Assembly (NCBI GenBank): GCA_011009095.1
Contig: VTPC01007263.1
Span: 1 to 64,000, forward strand
Reading direction: 5' to 3'
DNA length: 64,000 nucleotides
Origin: Ignelater luminosus
Lineage: Eukaryota; Arthropoda; Insecta; Coleoptera; Elateridae
Shown: piece by piece, positions 62,425 to 64,000 of the stretch
Position numbering within the stretch: the stretch's first letter is position 1
Layout: each line of letters begins with the position of its first letter
Notes under the pieces: generated by a model
What the model was told of the DNA's origin: nothing
Database searches by the model: none
What the model saw: the letters and a program-made list of their open reading frames with translations, nothing else
Program-made: the position numbers and the translations under genes

Positions 62425-64000
62425 TAAATTACGTTGAAGCATTTGATGATTGTATTAATCTCACGTTTATTGGCACTAGGGAATTCTCACAAGCTAACGA
62501 GAACAGGAAAGGCGAGATAAGACAATATTATTAAATTCAAAACAAACATACTTTAGACATAAGAAATAATTGGAAAATTTGATTAATAGTATATTGAAAT
62601 AAGAAAGAATAACACTGCAAGGATGATAAATCATTATATCTCAGACTATACTTCAGATCTACCATTATACATAGCAAACACAGACCGCTCACTTCGGTAA
62701 ACGATAATAATTAGTTTTATGTTTGTTCTCTTTCCATAGTATAATAAACGAAAGCAGCGAAGAGGTTTATCAGCGTCCGTGCTACTTTTTTTAAATTGAT
62801 GGCATAAGATAAAAGACTCCCACTTAAAAAGTAAAGCATGAGTTGAGGCAAAAAGACAGAAATAATCTCCTATGTTGAAGCCGGCCTGATGTATTCTAAC
62901 AGCAAACAGCAGTCTCTCGGCCTTTTCGATCTACGTAATTGCCAACACGCAGTGGATCATAGAATTTGTTGAAGTCTTTTCTGTGATCATTGAGTAGCCC
63001 AACACGACCTTTAATGTTATTGCAAATAAAGTAATGGCTATACCCTTATTAAGCTTGAAAAGTTTCAAGTTCCAGATACTAAGGTGTGAAACACATCCCA
63101 ACCCATTATTGATGAACCCGCTGTAACTTGGAATTTATCATTTTATAGTGCTGGGTTAGTTTTTCAAATTCCGATAAGTAATTCCATAGCAGAAATGAGA
63201 TCTATGATATAAAAATTTTTTCGGCATTTGTTTGTATTTATTTAGCAATGTTAGGAATTTCTGGTCTAACAAGACAAAGAAGCAATTATGCTGCAAGTTT
63301 TAATCATCGCAGAAAACGCTTAATTACTTAAAGAAATGCCAGTCAGCAAAGAAGATTTATCAGGACTATTTAGTCTTAGTTGTGTCCATTAGTCTTCAAC
63401 AAATTTAAATTTGAATTGAACGATTTTGAGAACTGTGTCTAATGAACAAATGGTATTAAAGGAATCGTTGATGTAAACACGTACGTATAGACAAATTTGC
63501 AGTACCTGGAAAAGTTTTTCTCGATTCCCTAATTGTAAGTTACCATGCTACTGAAAGAGTTGTATTTGATGATTTCGTTGATGCGTCTATGGATGCTTTC
63601 CAATACATAGCGCTTATTTTTTGACATATCATAACCATGTAGCTCACTGTTTCTTACAGACTAGACAAGACTATATAAAACTCAATTCCAATTGGGCTTT
63701 TTTTAGAAACACCACAAATAGAAAGAAAATGCCAGCACTTTGGTTACAGAAGTATCTCAGTATCTTAGGAGCATTATAACTAAACATGACATTGAGAAAA
63801 CTCAAAAAAACTGGACGTCGCTTCCTCTTTTACTATTTTAGCTATCTAAACGTAATTAGTTTCTTCACAGATTCATATATTCTCTTAACAGACTATGCTT
63901 ATAGCACTTTACTGCTAGTCATATATTGTTCAAAACTTGCAAGAAACTACTCTTAACCTAATAACAAATGCATACTTCACATCTATATCGATCTCAGAGC
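62425..64000. other. Non-coding stretch with one coding-like patch
   Basis: On the minus strand 63045-62896 is open for 49 codons and reads like protein (KGRVGLLNDHRKDFNKFYD), but I cannot name it. The rest shows nothing. Confidence 0.3.

Noticed and set aside
1..64000. CRISPR arrays, operons, bacterial insertion sequences or prophage
   Set aside because: No regular direct repeats with spacers, no dense ORFs, and all mobile elements are eukaryotic types.

Overview
The window is AT-rich eukaryotic DNA (roughly two thirds A+T by eye) with no operons, no long continuous host genes and no rRNA or CRISPR. Its recognisable content is almost entirely transposable elements in various states of decay. 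The mix (Transib, DD34D mariner, a second Tc1/mariner lineage, a Ginger-type integrase transposon, hAT, CAGGGTG-ended MITEs, Gypsy and LINE remnants, a tRNA-headed SINE) points to an arthropod, most likely an insect. I could not narrow it further. The window is best read as intergenic DNA or a very large intron.

Layout. 1-1156: Ginger-like integrase transposon with inverted ends and stop codons in its ORF. 2480-2995: LINE 3' fragment, minus strand. 5956-9492: a complete-ended Transib element (relative of the RAG1 recombinase) flanked by a 5-bp CGACG duplication, with a broken transposase on the minus strand. A mariner deletion derivative (6019-6916) sits inside it, near one end. 12343-12506: GC-richer cluster of inverted repeats. 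14352-14391: perfect 18-bp hairpin. 15150-16790: Gypsy Gag/Pol remnant, minus strand, with a possible LTR up to about 17245. 19380-20360: second, much older Transib pseudogene. 21365-21918: MITE-like element. 25374-26254: second mariner with the same internal deletion as the first. 39850-40995: second Gypsy Gag remnant related to the one near 16.4 kb. 45698-47002: decayed Tc1/mariner-superfamily element, plus strand. 54584-56444: hAT deletion derivative with an 8-bp AGACATTG duplication, itself interrupted by a CAGGGTG-ended MITE (55273-55920). 56761-57321: an unexplained 186-codon ORF, minus strand. 62286-62420: tRNA-derived SINE head.

The nesting gives relative ages: the Transib was present before the mariner jumped into it, and the hAT before the MITE. 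The two mariners share one internal deletion junction, so they descend from a deleted copy that was mobilised by a transposase encoded elsewhere. None of the transposases here looks intact, so every element in the window appears immobile or non-autonomous. No new functional system was found. The most informative items are the delimited Transib with its RSS-like ends, the shared-deletion mariner pair and the unassigned 186-codon ORF.
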